Numbered from the stretch's first letter, positions 6,438 through 14,268 are shown. The stretch is DNA of 52,177 nucleotides from Deltaproteobacteria bacterium (GCA_016875195.1 VGRY01000025.1:1-52177); one strand, 5' to 3'. Program-made: numbers and translations. Notes: generated by a model not told the origin, from the letters alone.

Positions 6438-7736
6438 TTATTTCTTCTTTGGCGCTTCTTTAGCAGGAGCTGGTTTTGGCGCCGCTGCGACTGCGGGTGA
6501 CCAGATGGGCTTCTCCGGATTCGCCAATTTTTTGACATTGTCGGCTGTCATCTGATAGATGGCGATCATCGGGTCTGCACAGTCTCCTGTTGCGCCACAG
6601 GTGAGTTTTCCCGTCAGTCCCTTGAAGTCTTTGGTTGCATAAAGGGCATCCCTTAGCTGCTGACGACCGATGTGGAGCGTGCCGTCCGGAGCCACCTTGC
6701 CGACTTTTTCGATGGCGGCGAAGACGATCATTGCCGCATCATAGCCATGGGCATGGAACGGAGCGATCGGCTTCTCAGCGTACTTTTTCTGGTGCTTATC
6801 GAGGAAAGTTTTGTATCCTTCGCCGAATGCGGAGAAGTCAGGACTGGAGTGATACATTCCCACAGCCGCATTCCCAGCGGCTTTGATAAAGTCGGGGGAA
6901 AAGGTTCCATCTGCGCTCATCAGTTTTGTTTTTTCAAGGCCTTTTACTTCCTTCGCCTGCCGGGTCACATGTCCACCAGCCGCGATAAAGATTGGGAAAT
7001 AGATGAGATCTGGTTTTCCAGTTGCAATCTTGGTCAGGACGGGCCTCATGTCTGTATCCGTGGGTGCCACGGCTTCCTGTGAGGTGATGGTCCCGCCCAG
7101 TTTTTTGAAATTCTCAGCAAAAACACCCTGAAGTTGCTCTGCATAAGGACTTCCATCATGAATCGTTGCCGCCTTTTTAATCTTTAGCTGTTTAATGGCA
7201 AACTCAGCGGCAACGGCCCCCTGAACCTTATCGTTGTGAGCGGTTCGGAGATAACCATCATATCCCGGTCCCCTATTGGGTGCGGTGAGATCCGGGGCGG
7301 TATTTGAGGGTGAAACTGTTGCAATTCCGGCCTTCCAGAGAATGGGAGCGCCCGGACGGGCTTCACTTGAGCAGTTTGAACCAATGGCAGCCACAATGGT
7401 CGGATCTGCGGCGAGCTTTGTTGCAGCGGCCTGACCACCTTCAGCATTACATCCAGTGTCCTGGACAGACAGTTTGACGGCAAAGCCAAGAATTTTTCCG
7501 CCTTTGTCTTCAATGGCAATCTCAACACCCCGTTTCGTGTCTGTTCCCAAGGTTGCATCCGCACCTGCAACGACCATCCAGCAGGCAATGTGGATGGGAT
7601 CACCTTTCTTAATTTTCACTACACCAATCTTGTCTTCGTACTTGAACGCTTCTTTTTTCGACTGCGCTGGCGCAGAGACCGCTACCAGACAAATCGCCAA
7701 TACACATACCATGGATAAGATAAAAATTCGCTTCAT
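6438..7736 (-). CDS. livJ: LIV-type ABC transporter periplasmic substrate-binding protein, copy 1
   Basis: Exported type I solute-binding protein (Peripla_BP_6 / LivJ-like), 432 aa. A Sec signal peptide is visible: MKR, then hydrophobic IFILSMVCVLAICLVAVSA with a predicted cut after APA. Conserved pieces include GVEIAIEDKGG, the early binding-site region AIGSNCSSEARPGAP and AHNDKVQGAVAAEFA. The C-terminal tail is Pro/Ala/Lys-rich (PAPAKEAPKKK), probably disordered. It is the first gene of the operon with a strong GGAGGG ribosome site after a poly-A run. LIV-family binding proteins bind amino acids, amides, urea or aromatic acids; sequence alone does not decide. Confidence 0.92.
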   Translation of the reverse strand: MKRIFILSMVCVLAICLVAVSAPAQSKKEAFKYEDKIGVVKIKKGDPIHIACWMVVAGADATLGTDTKRGVEIAIEDKGGKILGFAVKLSVQDTGCNAEGGQAAATKLAADPTIVAAIGSNCSSEARPGAPILWKAGIATVSPSNTAPDLTAPNRGPGYDGYLRTAHNDKVQGAVAAEFAIKQLKIKKAATIHDGSPYAEQLQGVFAENFKKLGGTITSQEAVAPTDTDMRPVLTKIATGKPDLIYFPIFIAAGGHVTRQAKEVKGLEKTKLMSADGTFSPDFIKAAGNAAVGMYHSSPDFSAFGEGYKTFLDKHQKKYAEKPIAPFHAHGYDAAMIVFAAIEKVGKVAPDGTLHIGRQQLRDALYATKDFKGLTGKLTCGATGDCADPMIAIYQMTADNVKKLANPEKPIWSPAVAAAPKPAPAKEAPKKK

Positions 7737-7985
7737 AGAACCCTCCTTTTTTTTTTAAGATTGTTATAAAATTGTAACCGGTGCCTATCCATGACCAGGC
7801 ACACATCACCCCCTTTTGTAAGAATCAAATGGAATTGAAAAGATGGTTGCCAAAAACCTATTCTCAAAGAGTTTTTCTGCCAGAGGTTGGTAATCTTATA
7901 ATGATATCAATTCATTTGTCAAGCAATTTTAAGTTATTGGTTCATCCCTGAATTGAGAGGGTAACCACCCCTTATAACTCCCCCT

Positions 7986-8033
7986 TCCCCCTCTCGGTTT
8001 CGAGTCGCAACGACTTATTTTAAGAGGGGGGGG
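7986..8033. repeat. Pyrimidine/purine hairpin interrupted by a 23-bp dispersed repeat
   Basis: The arms CCCCCTCT and AGAGGGGG would pair as a simple hairpin like the one at 10013-10035. They are separated by an insert whose bases 7993-8015 are identical to 32395-32417 inside the YhdP-like gene. The insert contains the small palindrome AGTCG-CAA-CGACT. Confidence 0.75.
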
Positions 8034-8081
8034 AAACACCCATACGAAAGCCGAAAGAACCATTTTATTAGATTATCCATC

Positions 8082-8107
8082 GGGAACGGTTTGAAACCGC
8101 TCCCTAC
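8082..8107. repeat. Second REP-like hairpin with GTAG foot
   Basis: Stem GGGAACGGTTT (8082-8092) / AAACCGCTCCC (8094-8104) with one mismatch and a 1-nt centre; the minus strand begins GTAGGGAGCGG. It is 8 bp downstream of the Nudix stop. It shares the GTAGGG foot with 5211-5238 but differs in the stem. Confidence 0.7.
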
Positions 8108-8114
8108 TGTTGTT

Positions 8115-8528
8115 TTAAATAAGGCCTTCTCCAGAGGAACCCAATTGAATGAGGATGGGTTTATCCGCAGGAGGCATGGCTAATTGAGTTAGCTCTTTTA
8201 AACTGACCCATTTGAGATCGCGACACCCGATAGGTTTTGGAACCCCCTTTTTAATACGGCAATGATAGGCGAGAAGAAGAATCGGATATTCGGGATACGT
8301 ATGAAAGACAGCTTCAATGATTTTTCCCACTTCTACATCGACATCGAGTTCCTCTTTGAACTCCCTGCGCAGAGCGTCCCTGGGGTCCTCGCCCTCTTTC
8401 ACCTTTCCTCCAGGAAATTCCCAAAGGAGGCCGCGTGGCGCCCCTTCCATTCTCTGAGTAACGAGGACTTTCTTCTTTTCAATGATCACCCCTGCGGTGA
8501 CGAGAAGCGTTTTCAATTCATCCCTCAA
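8115..8528 (-). CDS. Nudix hydrolase, MutT-like (8-oxo-dGTP diphosphatase type)
   Basis: A 137-aa Nudix protein. The Nudix box fits G-x5-E-x7-RE-x2-EE: G41, E47, R55-E56, E59-E60 within GKVKEGEDPRDALRREF. Substrate-pocket features of MutT are present (VTQRMEGAPRGLLWEFPGG). It probably removes oxidised or damaged nucleotides, but Nudix specificity is hard to call. There is no ATG start: the frame opens at TTG 8528 without a ribosome site, while TTG at 8516 has GAGGGA just upstream and may be the true start. It stands apart from the nrdG gene upstream, separated by a long palindrome. Confidence 0.88.
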   Translation of the reverse strand: MRDELKTLLVTAGVIIEKKKVLVTQRMEGAPRGLLWEFPGGKVKEGEDPRDALRREFKEELDVDVEVGKIIEAVFHTYPEYPILLLAYHCRIKKGVPKPIGCRDLKWVSLKELTQLAMPPADKPILIQLGSSGEGLI

Positions 8529-8578
8529 TGCGATTACAGGCTGCTCTCATGCTCTCTTGATCCGATAGAAAGTGTTGT

Positions 8579-8703
8579 CCAAAATTTCAAATCCCAAATC
8601 CAAATAAGTTCCAAATTTCAATGACCGAAATGATTCAATTTGAGATTTAGAATTTCGATCATTGGGATTTGTTTGGAGTTTGGTATTTGAAATTTGGTGC
8701 TTA
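8579..8703. repeat. Long intergenic palindrome with 7-bp CAAATNN units (gene-less)
   Basis: Two arms of about 60 bp face each other around 8641. The left arm contains CAAATCC, CAAATTT, CAATGAC, CGAAATG; the reverse complement of the right arm contains CAAATTT, CAAATAC, CAAACTC, CGAAATT. The inner motif CAATGACCGAAAT recurs with small changes in the palindromes at 36808 and 40741. Located between nrdG and the Nudix gene. Confidence 0.8.
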
Positions 8704-8750
8704 AAACAATTAAACCCTGTGTCCTTTTACCCACTCCGAGATCTAATTTT

Positions 8751-9431
8751 CTAAAGGATTCCCTGGACCATTCTCTCCATCTCTTTCAGCGCTTTCGGGT
8801 CGTAAGGAGTCGTTTGTTTCAGGGAAGGATCCATTGGATTCTCTGGATTGAAATTCTGCAGGATCAATCTTTGACCGGCCTTTAATTGTTCGCCCAGGGC
8901 CTTGATCTCTTCCTCGCTGTGGAATTGAGGAACGATGGTCATCCGGAATTGATACTCCACTTTTTCTCGCTTCAATATTTCAATTGATTTCGATATGAGC
9001 GCGGGATCGATGGAGACTCCGGTGGATCGCCGGTAACTGAAGAGATCCAGAGGAGCTTTCACATCCATGGCAATGAAATCAACCTCTTTTTTATCGATGA
9101 GTTTTTCGAGCATCTCCGGGTTAGAGCCATTGGTGTCGAGTTTAACCGGCCATCCATTCTTTTTAATTTCGCGGATCAAAAAAGGAAGATCGGCGTGAAG
9201 AGTGGGCTCTCCACCCGTAAGGCAGACCCCATCGATCCATTCCTTAAAGGAATGGAGGCGCCGGAATATTTCGTTCAGAGGTATCGAAGCGAACTGTCCG
9301 GGATGGAAGACCAGGGGATGGTTATGACAGTACGGACAGCGGAAGTTACAGCCCGGGAGAAAAAGGACAGAACAGATCTTCCCCGGCCAATCCAGAAAGG
9401 AGGTTTCTATGAATCCCTTGATCTCGATCAT
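8751..9431 (-). CDS. nrdG: Anaerobic ribonucleoside-triphosphate reductase activating protein (radical SAM)
   Basis: Radical SAM glycyl-radical activase, 226 aa. The cluster motif GCNFRCPYCHN provides C28, C32 and C35. The SAM-binding GGE motif is LTGGEPTL, and KLDTNGSNP is a further conserved strand. The sequence most resembles the NrdG2/pyruvate-formate-lyase-activase-like branch. With nrdD two genes upstream the role is generation of the glycyl radical on NrdD, using SAM and a reduced [4Fe-4S] cluster. The glutaredoxin-like gene lies between them. Substrate assignment rests on context; a PFL activase would look similar but no PFL gene is here. Confidence 0.9.
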   Translation of the reverse strand: MIEIKGFIETSFLDWPGKICSVLFLPGCNFRCPYCHNHPLVFHPGQFASIPLNEIFRRLHSFKEWIDGVCLTGGEPTLHADLPFLIREIKKNGWPVKLDTNGSNPEMLEKLIDKKEVDFIAMDVKAPLDLFSYRRSTGVSIDPALISKSIEILKREKVEYQFRMTIVPQFHSEEEIKALGEQLKAGQRLILQNFNPENPMDPSLKQTTPYDPKALKEMERMVQGIL

Positions 9432-9512
9432 AACTGATATTCATAAAAGAGAGAAGGTAAGTCCTGCCCGGGATATCGGATCACTATGACAGGTGTCATC
9501 ACGGAGGTTGGA

Positions 9513-9779
9513 TCAATTACTCCGGAACAGGTGATGCTTTACCTCCTGAAGGGTGGGAACCATGCCTCGCCAGCTAGCCACTTCCTTTTCCTCTTCATCC
9601 TCAATAATTAACGAGGGGGTGGAGAGGATGCTGTAGAAGGAGGCTTCTGCCAGGCCATCGATCGTATCCAGATCATAGTGAAAAACCGGCAGGCCCTCCT
9701 TCTTCAACTCTATTCCAATCTCTTTGGCCGCCGGGCATTTCGGACATTTTGCTTTAACAAAGATTTTGATATGTCCCAT
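9513..9779 (-). CDS. Glutaredoxin/thioredoxin-fold small protein (NrdH-like)
   Basis: An 88-aa thioredoxin-fold protein with the redox motif KCPKCPAAK (C12, C15), a cis-Pro segment STPSLII and the typical order of strands. A ribosome site AAGGAG precedes the ATG. It sits between nrdD and nrdG, so a role in the electron or thiol economy of the anaerobic reductase is plausible. Class III enzymes often use formate as reductant; some use a thioredoxin/glutaredoxin system (NrdD2-type), so this gene may indicate the latter. Fold call is strong, partner inferred. Confidence 0.82.
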   Translation of the reverse strand: MGHIKIFVKAKCPKCPAAKEIGIELKKEGLPVFHYDLDTIDGLAEASFYSILSTPSLIIEDEEEKEVASWRGMVPTLQEVKHHLFRSN

Positions 9780-9802
9780 GTTTTCTCCTTAAAATAAATT
9801 AT

Positions 9803-9907
9803 CGTTTGTCGTTATCGAAACTCGTATCGAGGCTCGTATATCGAAACTGGATACTCGAGCTTCAAGTTTCGAGCTTCCGGCTTCGGTACGAGTTTCATCA
9901 CCGTAAC
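9803..9907. repeat. Long intergenic palindrome with TCGAAACT-type units (gene-less)
   Basis: Left arm (about 9811-9853) contains ATCGAAACTCGTATCGAGGC; the reverse complement of the right arm (about 9860-9906) contains GATGAAACTCGTACCGAAGC. Centre near CTCGAG at 9854-9859. The arms are built from short degenerate repeats, as in the other gene-less palindromes. Confidence 0.75.
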
Positions 9908-10000
9908 CCCTTTTTTGTAACCGTTATCTCTCACTTATTAACAGTCTCATAATAGAATAGATATTCTTTGGCATGAACCTAAAAGGTTCGATCAATTAAA

Positions 10001-10077
10001 TAACTCCCCCTCCCCCCTCTTAATTTAAGAGGGGGTATATTCCTCCCCTTAAAATAAGGGGAGGGTAGGTGGGGTTA
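10001..10077. repeat. Three-arm cruciform: two hairpins inside an outer stem
   Basis: Hairpin one CCCCCTCTTAA (10013-10023) / TTAAGAGGGGG (10025-10035). Hairpin two CCTCCCCTTA (10042-10051) / TAAGGGGAGG (10055-10064). The outer ends TAACTCCCCCT (10001-10011) and AGGTGGGGTTA (10067-10077) can also pair, with two mismatches. It is about 60 bp downstream of nrdD. Confidence 0.7.
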
Positions 10078-10135
10078 TGAGTCTTTGAGCCTTTGGTTTT
10101 CCATGTATATACTATTTTGAGACTCTTAATAAATA

Positions 10136-12280
10136 TCACCCGGTCATCAGGACGGTTTCTCCCCGATCGGCTTCGATGTAGGCCTGATTCCGGTAGCGGT
10201 TGTGGAGCTCACCGATCTTTCCCTTGTTCCAGCTCGAGAGTTTGGTAAAGTAGCCGGTGATTCGGGTGATGCCATCCACCTCTGTCGATCCGCAGTAATG
10301 GCAGGTGGAGTGGAGTCCCCGACTCGTTCGATTGCAGGCATTGCAGGTGGTGAACTCCGGTGAAAAAGCAATCTGGTCATTCTGAGTATGCTTGAAGGTC
10401 TTGATCACAAAGTTGGCGAGAGATTCTTTTGAAGGTTTTGCTTCCCCGAGCCAGATGTGAGTCAGTGCGCCTGCCTCGATCAAGGGATGAAACAGCCCTT
10501 CTTGCCGGACCCTTTCAATCGGATTGAGCACAGCAGAGTTGTTCAGATAGGTTGAATTCGTATAATAGACCTCCCCTTTGGAAATGTCGCCCTTGACAAT
10601 GTGGCCGGATCGGGGCGAGTGAAACCGGAGGTCCAGTTTGGCAAAACGGTAGGCGGTTGATTCAGCGGGCGTCTGTTCGAGGACGAACCGCATTCCATAG
10701 CGTTCGCTTAACTTGTCAACCAGCAGCTTCATGTGGGCGATCACCTTCAACCCGAATTTGAAGGCCTGCCTCGACTGATGCATCTCCTGGCCGGTATGGA
10801 TTTGAATCAATTCATTGAGTCCGACCATGCCAATAAGAAAGCTCGCGCGATGCATCCTCAGATAGGGAGAGCCATCGCGGTTCATGGCCAGGAGGGCGAG
10901 AGGGCCCCGTTCTCCGATGGAGAGGAGTTTTTCAATGAAAGCTTTCTTCTCGAGATGGGCCCTGACTGCAACCTCGATGAACTCCGTCAGCTTCGAAAAG
11001 AGCTGGGTATCTTCCCCTTTGGCGAGATAGGCGATACGCGGAAGGTTAAGCGTGACATTCTGGAGGGCGCAGTATCGCATCTTCCAGGGTTCCTTTGCAT
11101 CCTCGAGGTCAGTCTGCTCCAGTTTGAAACTGAGGCGGCAGCATTCAGAGATTTTGGCTGTCTCCCCGCGATCGAAAACAAAATAGGTGTTGCCCTTTTC
11201 AGAGGCGACTTCACAGATGTGATGGAGGAAATCCATATGGCCGGGAGTCTGAAAGAACTTCTCGGTAATATGGACGAGTGGTTTTGGAAAGAAAAAAGGC
11301 CTTCCGGATCCATCCCCTTCCATGAAGACATTGAAGAGGGCCCATGCAAAGCGCTGTGATTCATTGATATAGTCGCTGTAATTCTTTCCTGTCTTTTTTC
11401 CGCCTGGCCCAATGGCAGGGACATTTTCGAAATGTTTGGGAACCTCCCAGTAGAGATTGATATCGGTGAAGATCGCCTGACCTCCACGGGCAACCGCCTG
11501 CTGAGAGAATTCGAAGATCAGCATCTGCGCCAATTGTTCGAGGTCCTGATCCGACATTCCGACCAGATAGGGAGCGAAGAAGAGATTGACAGAATCCCAG
11601 CCAATGGCTCCAGCAAAATTGCTCTGAAGTCCGGCAGCAAACTTCACCATATGGGCAAGGAGCACTTCCGGATGTTTGGCAGGTTTGGCCATTGCAATGG
11701 AGTTGGGAAGGCTCAGGCCGAACCGCTTGATATATTCGAGGGATTGTCCACTGCAGTATGGCCGATCCACAAAACCCAGATCATGGAGATGGATATCGCC
11801 TCGCATGTGCGCATCTGCCGTCTCCTGTGAGAAGACAGAGAGAAGGGCATACTCCTTTTTGATCCTCTCCGCAAGGGTGAGGTTGGTGGCCTCCGGGCCG
11901 TGAGGGACATTGGCATTCTCCTTATTAGGGTGGAGGATCAACTGGTCCACATCGTAAAGTGGCATACCGAGACGGGTGTGCATCTTGCGCGCCTGTTCCA
12001 GTCCTCTTTCAACCAATTTGGTGTCAACCAGCTCACGGACGAGGGGGGCAGTGATCATTTTAATTTTGGAGGTGACAATTAAATCTTCCACCTCCCGGGC
12101 GATCTCTTTTGCGGTGTCGACATCAATATAAGTCTCCCGGATGAGGGCATCGACGATCCTCTGACGGTTCCAATCATTCAACGACTCTTCAGAGGTGCGA
12201 ACGAAGAGGGCCATATCCGTTGTTTCAAACTCTTCCTTAAAATCTTTACGTTCCTCTTTCATCTCAATGACATGTGCCAT
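10136..12280 (-). CDS. nrdD: Anaerobic (class III) ribonucleoside-triphosphate reductase
   Basis: Catalytic subunit making dNTPs without oxygen, 714 aa. The N-terminal region (about residues 30-120) is an ATP-cone allosteric domain. The catalytic barrel includes HIHDLGF and the long central domain. The C-terminus has a four-Cys zinc site (C646, C649, C660, C663) and the glycyl radical loop RITGYF with G676. NrdG at 8751-9431 would activate it. The gene has an AGGTGA ribosome site, and two NrdR-like boxes lie 49-95 bp upstream of its start, so repression by the dATP/ATP-sensing NrdR is likely. Strong evidence for a strictly or facultatively anaerobic lifestyle. Confidence 0.96.
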   Translation of the reverse strand: MAHVIEMKEERKDFKEEFETTDMALFVRTSEESLNDWNRQRIVDALIRETYIDVDTAKEIAREVEDLIVTSKIKMITAPLVRELVDTKLVERGLEQARKMHTRLGMPLYDVDQLILHPNKENANVPHGPEATNLTLAERIKKEYALLSVFSQETADAHMRGDIHLHDLGFVDRPYCSGQSLEYIKRFGLSLPNSIAMAKPAKHPEVLLAHMVKFAAGLQSNFAGAIGWDSVNLFFAPYLVGMSDQDLEQLAQMLIFEFSQQAVARGGQAIFTDINLYWEVPKHFENVPAIGPGGKKTGKNYSDYINESQRFAWALFNVFMEGDGSGRPFFFPKPLVHITEKFFQTPGHMDFLHHICEVASEKGNTYFVFDRGETAKISECCRLSFKLEQTDLEDAKEPWKMRYCALQNVTLNLPRIAYLAKGEDTQLFSKLTEFIEVAVRAHLEKKAFIEKLLSIGERGPLALLAMNRDGSPYLRMHRASFLIGMVGLNELIQIHTGQEMHQSRQAFKFGLKVIAHMKLLVDKLSERYGMRFVLEQTPAESTAYRFAKLDLRFHSPRSGHIVKGDISKGEVYYTNSTYLNNSAVLNPIERVRQEGLFHPLIEAGALTHIWLGEAKPSKESLANFVIKTFKHTQNDQIAFSPEFTTCNACNRTSRGLHSTCHYCGSTEVDGITRITGYFTKLSSWNKGKIGELHNRYRNQAYIEADRGETVLMTG

Positions 12281-12328
12281 TTTTTTATCACCTGAGTTGT
12301 GGAATTTGACGAAGTTAGGATTGATGAT

Positions 12329-12344
12329 AGGCTATATTTAGTGT
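12329..12344 (-). promoter_or_regulatory. NrdR box, proximal
   Basis: Minus-strand ACACTAAATATAGCCT matches 13 of 16 positions of the NrdR consensus as I recall it (aCaCwAtATaTwGwGt). It lies 49 bp upstream of the nrdD ATG and exactly 31 bp from a second box, the usual tandem spacing. Confidence 0.6.
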
Positions 12345-12359
12345 GACCCTTATTCACTA

Positions 12360-12375
12360 CAACAACATCTTGTTA
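12360..12375 (-). promoter_or_regulatory. NrdR box, distal
   Basis: Minus-strand TAACAAGATGTTGTTG matches about 10 of 16 consensus positions and contains the symmetric core ACAAGATGTTGT. It starts 2 bp after a TTGACA -35 element (12378-12383), so a bound repressor would block the promoter. Confidence 0.5.
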
Positions 12376-12473
12376 TTTGTCAAGGGGAAATTGGGCTTGT
12401 GAAAATTATCTCTAATATTTTTGGGGATTTTTCAAGGTGGTAAGGTGATCTGGAGGACGATACTTGGTAATTC

Positions 12474-12800
12474 TCAATTTTCGAAATCGATTTCCTCAGT
12501 CTCACAAACCACATAGAATTTGAAATCTGTTTTCCCATTGGGACTTCTCTCCTCAGAGACAGGGTTTTCTTTGCGCCATTCAGCAGCCTTCTCAAAGGCC
12601 TTCATGTTCTCATAATGGAGTTCCGAAATCCGGTAGAAGGTGGTTTTACCTCTGACAACTCCTTTTACGGTATTAAACACCACTTTTTTTAATCCCGGAA
12701 TCCTTCTTAAATCGGGAACGTGAATCTCCCACAACCATTTTTCATATTCTTCCGCTGTCATGCCTGGCAGGATATCGTATCCTAAAATGGCCTTCACCAT
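12474..12800 (-). CDS. EthD-like dimeric alpha/beta-barrel protein
   Basis: A 108-aa protein with a ferredoxin-like alpha+beta fold of the EthD / dimeric barrel kind: MVKAILGYDILPGMTAEEYE, then WLWEIHVPDLRRIPGLKKVV and a late YRISELHYENMKAFEKA helix. EthD-type proteins are often small auxiliary or isomerase-like proteins in degradation clusters; biochemical roles are poorly known. It has an AAGGAG ribosome site and is the last gene of the leftward catabolic island, after the Tat-exported binding protein. Between the two are a tandem repeat (12818-12846) and a terminator-like hairpin (12861-12888). Family call is moderate. Confidence 0.7.
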   Translation of the reverse strand: MVKAILGYDILPGMTAEEYEKWLWEIHVPDLRRIPGLKKVVFNTVKGVVRGKTTFYRISELHYENMKAFEKAAEWRKENPVSEERSPNGKTDFKFYVVCETEEIDFEN

Positions 12801-12817
12801 ATTTTCTTCTCCTTACG

Positions 12818-12846
12818 ATTATGTTGAAATATTATGTTGAAATATT
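12818..12846. repeat. 13-bp tandem duplication
   Basis: ATTATGTTGAAAT occurs twice back to back (12818-12830 and 12831-12843), followed by ATT. It lies just upstream of the ribosome site of the EthD-like gene. May be replication slippage. Confidence 0.85.
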
Positions 12847-12854
12847 CCGGTAAA

Positions 12855-12888
12855 AGGAAGGGGGAGTAAGACTTTGGCCTTACTCCCC
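12855..12888 (-). terminator. Hairpin after the Tat-exported binding-protein gene
   Basis: Perfect 10-bp stem GGGGAGTAAG (12861-12870) / CTTACTCCCC (12879-12888) with an 8-nt loop, 13 bp after the binding-protein stop. On the minus strand it is followed by a weak T-rich tract (CTTCCTTTTACC). It could be a partial terminator or an mRNA-stabilising end. Confidence 0.5.
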
Positions 12889-12901
12889 ATTATGACTTGC
12901 C

Positions 12902-14179
12902 CTATGATTTGGCGCTCCAAGGAGGGATCGGAAATACAGGCCTAGCATCCGAAAATTCGTCCGGCAAGACCACCTTAATATCTCGCTTCTGAACCTGTTG
13001 GAGCGTGGCCATTGCGTTCTTATTCTGCCCAGTTGAATCGAATTCAATGAGTCCTCCAGGCGCAATGTGTTCTTTCAATGAAGTCTTAGCAATGGCATCG
13101 CGAATCTTGACCAGATCTGTTGTCCCTGTCCTTTCCAGCGCGTCGATGATGACCAAGGCCGCATTGTAAGCGTGGACGGCATGGGATTGGAAGACCACCT
13201 TGGTATATTTTTTATTATACTCGGCGATGACATTTCTGGCCAAGGGGCTTCGAGGATTGTGCCAATAGTTTCCATCCATGATATGCTCTGCCAATCTCCC
13301 CAATTCGGTAACCATGCTCGGATTGCTAAAGGCGCCATTGGCACACCCAATGATCCCGCCCTTGGGCTCCACCTTGAGATCCGAGTACGTCTTGATCTTC
13401 AAAATGCCGTCCGGCAGATAGCCTACATCGATGATCACATCGGCATTCATGCCTTTGACTTTGGAGACTTCCGTTGTAAGGTCTGATACACCAAAGCCGT
13501 AAGAGACATTACCGATGGCTTCAAAGCCATACTTGGGAGCCAACTTGACCAGCTTGTTGTAAACGACAGCACCAAAACCGCTGATGTGCAAGCAGGACAT
13601 GGTTTTGAGAGTCATGTTAAACTTTTCGGCCAATTGGCGAGTATACTTGCAGGTCATCTCTGCCATGTTTGTAGCATCTGGCTGTACCCGAAAGGTATAT
13701 TTGAATCCCCGTTCCAAGATTTCGTCGGCCACTGCCACGGTGATGATGTGAGGAACCCCGCTCCTCTCGGCCACTTGAGTGGTGACCATGGCCACAGGGC
13801 TATTGTAGCATCCCAAAAGGCAAATGCATCCATCCCGAATCAGTTTCTCAGCTGCCGCCTCCCCAACCTTTGGTTTTGCCTCTGAATCTAAGAGAAGCAC
13901 CTTTAATTTTGCTCCGCTCATCGATTTTATCCCACCCGCAGCATTCTTCTGAGCCGCGGCCAATTCAACGGCCTGTGCGAGCGACGTACCATCATAGGCC
14001 ACTGGACCGGTAACGGGATGGATCGATCCGATTAGGATTTCTTTGGGTTCAGCGCCTCGAAGGACTGCAGGAAACCCTATTGCGGAGGAGGCCAAGCCAG
14101 TGATCCCGGCAGCCTTTAGAAAGGCCCTTCGACTTATTCCACCTCCTTTATGATCTTTACCTTTCTTTTCCATTTCCAT
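12902..14179 (-). CDS. LIV-type ABC transporter substrate-binding protein with Tat signal, copy 2
   Basis: Periplasmic type I binding protein (Peripla_BP_6 family), 425 aa. The N-terminus carries a textbook twin-arginine signal SRRAFLKAAG (R17, R18) followed by ITGLASSAIGFPAVL, so it is probably exported folded. Mature-region features are EILIGSIHPVTGPVAYDG and LIRDGCICLLGCYNSPVA. It lies 244 bp downstream of livF2, separated by a MITE-like repeat, and belongs to the second LIV-type transporter. The Tat route differs from copy 1, which uses Sec. Ligand unknown; the adjacent catabolic genes suggest a carboxylate or cyclic amide substrate. Confidence 0.9.
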   Translation of the reverse strand: MEMEKKGKDHKGGGISRRAFLKAAGITGLASSAIGFPAVLRGAEPKEILIGSIHPVTGPVAYDGTSLAQAVELAAAQKNAAGGIKSMSGAKLKVLLLDSEAKPKVGEAAAEKLIRDGCICLLGCYNSPVAMVTTQVAERSGVPHIITVAVADEILERGFKYTFRVQPDATNMAEMTCKYTRQLAEKFNMTLKTMSCLHISGFGAVVYNKLVKLAPKYGFEAIGNVSYGFGVSDLTTEVSKVKGMNADVIIDVGYLPDGILKIKTYSDLKVEPKGGIIGCANGAFSNPSMVTELGRLAEHIMDGNYWHNPRSPLARNVIAEYNKKYTKVVFQSHAVHAYNAALVIIDALERTGTTDLVKIRDAIAKTSLKEHIAPGGLIEFDSTGQNKNAMATLQQVQKRDIKVVLPDEFSDARPVFPIPPWSAKS

Positions 14180-14268
14180 TCCCTCCTTTCGTGGATAAAA
14201 GTCTAAAAGTGACTATCTACTCTTTTCACCTCCTTTCTGATTGAAGTCTGTCTCCTTTTTCAAAACCT

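Larger units (their letters stand above)
7737..8114. other. Non-coding stretch upstream of livJ
   Basis: No convincing gene. It holds the leader of livJ with a possible minus-strand -10 (TATAAC, about 7763-7768) but no good -35, a purine/pyrimidine-rich hairpin carrying a 23-bp dispersed repeat (7986-8033) and a REP-like hairpin (8082-8107) close to the end of the Nudix gene. Confidence 0.6.
9780..10135. other. Non-coding stretch between nrdD and the glutaredoxin-like gene
   Basis: No gene supported. It holds two repeat structures described separately: the palindrome 9803-9907 and a three-hairpin cruciform 10001-10077. The rest is AT-rich with no clear promoter. Confidence 0.6.

Noticed and set aside
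10733..11359. 208-codon plus-strand frame opposite nrdD
   Set aside because: It mirrors the conserved nrdD coding strand and shows no independent domain.
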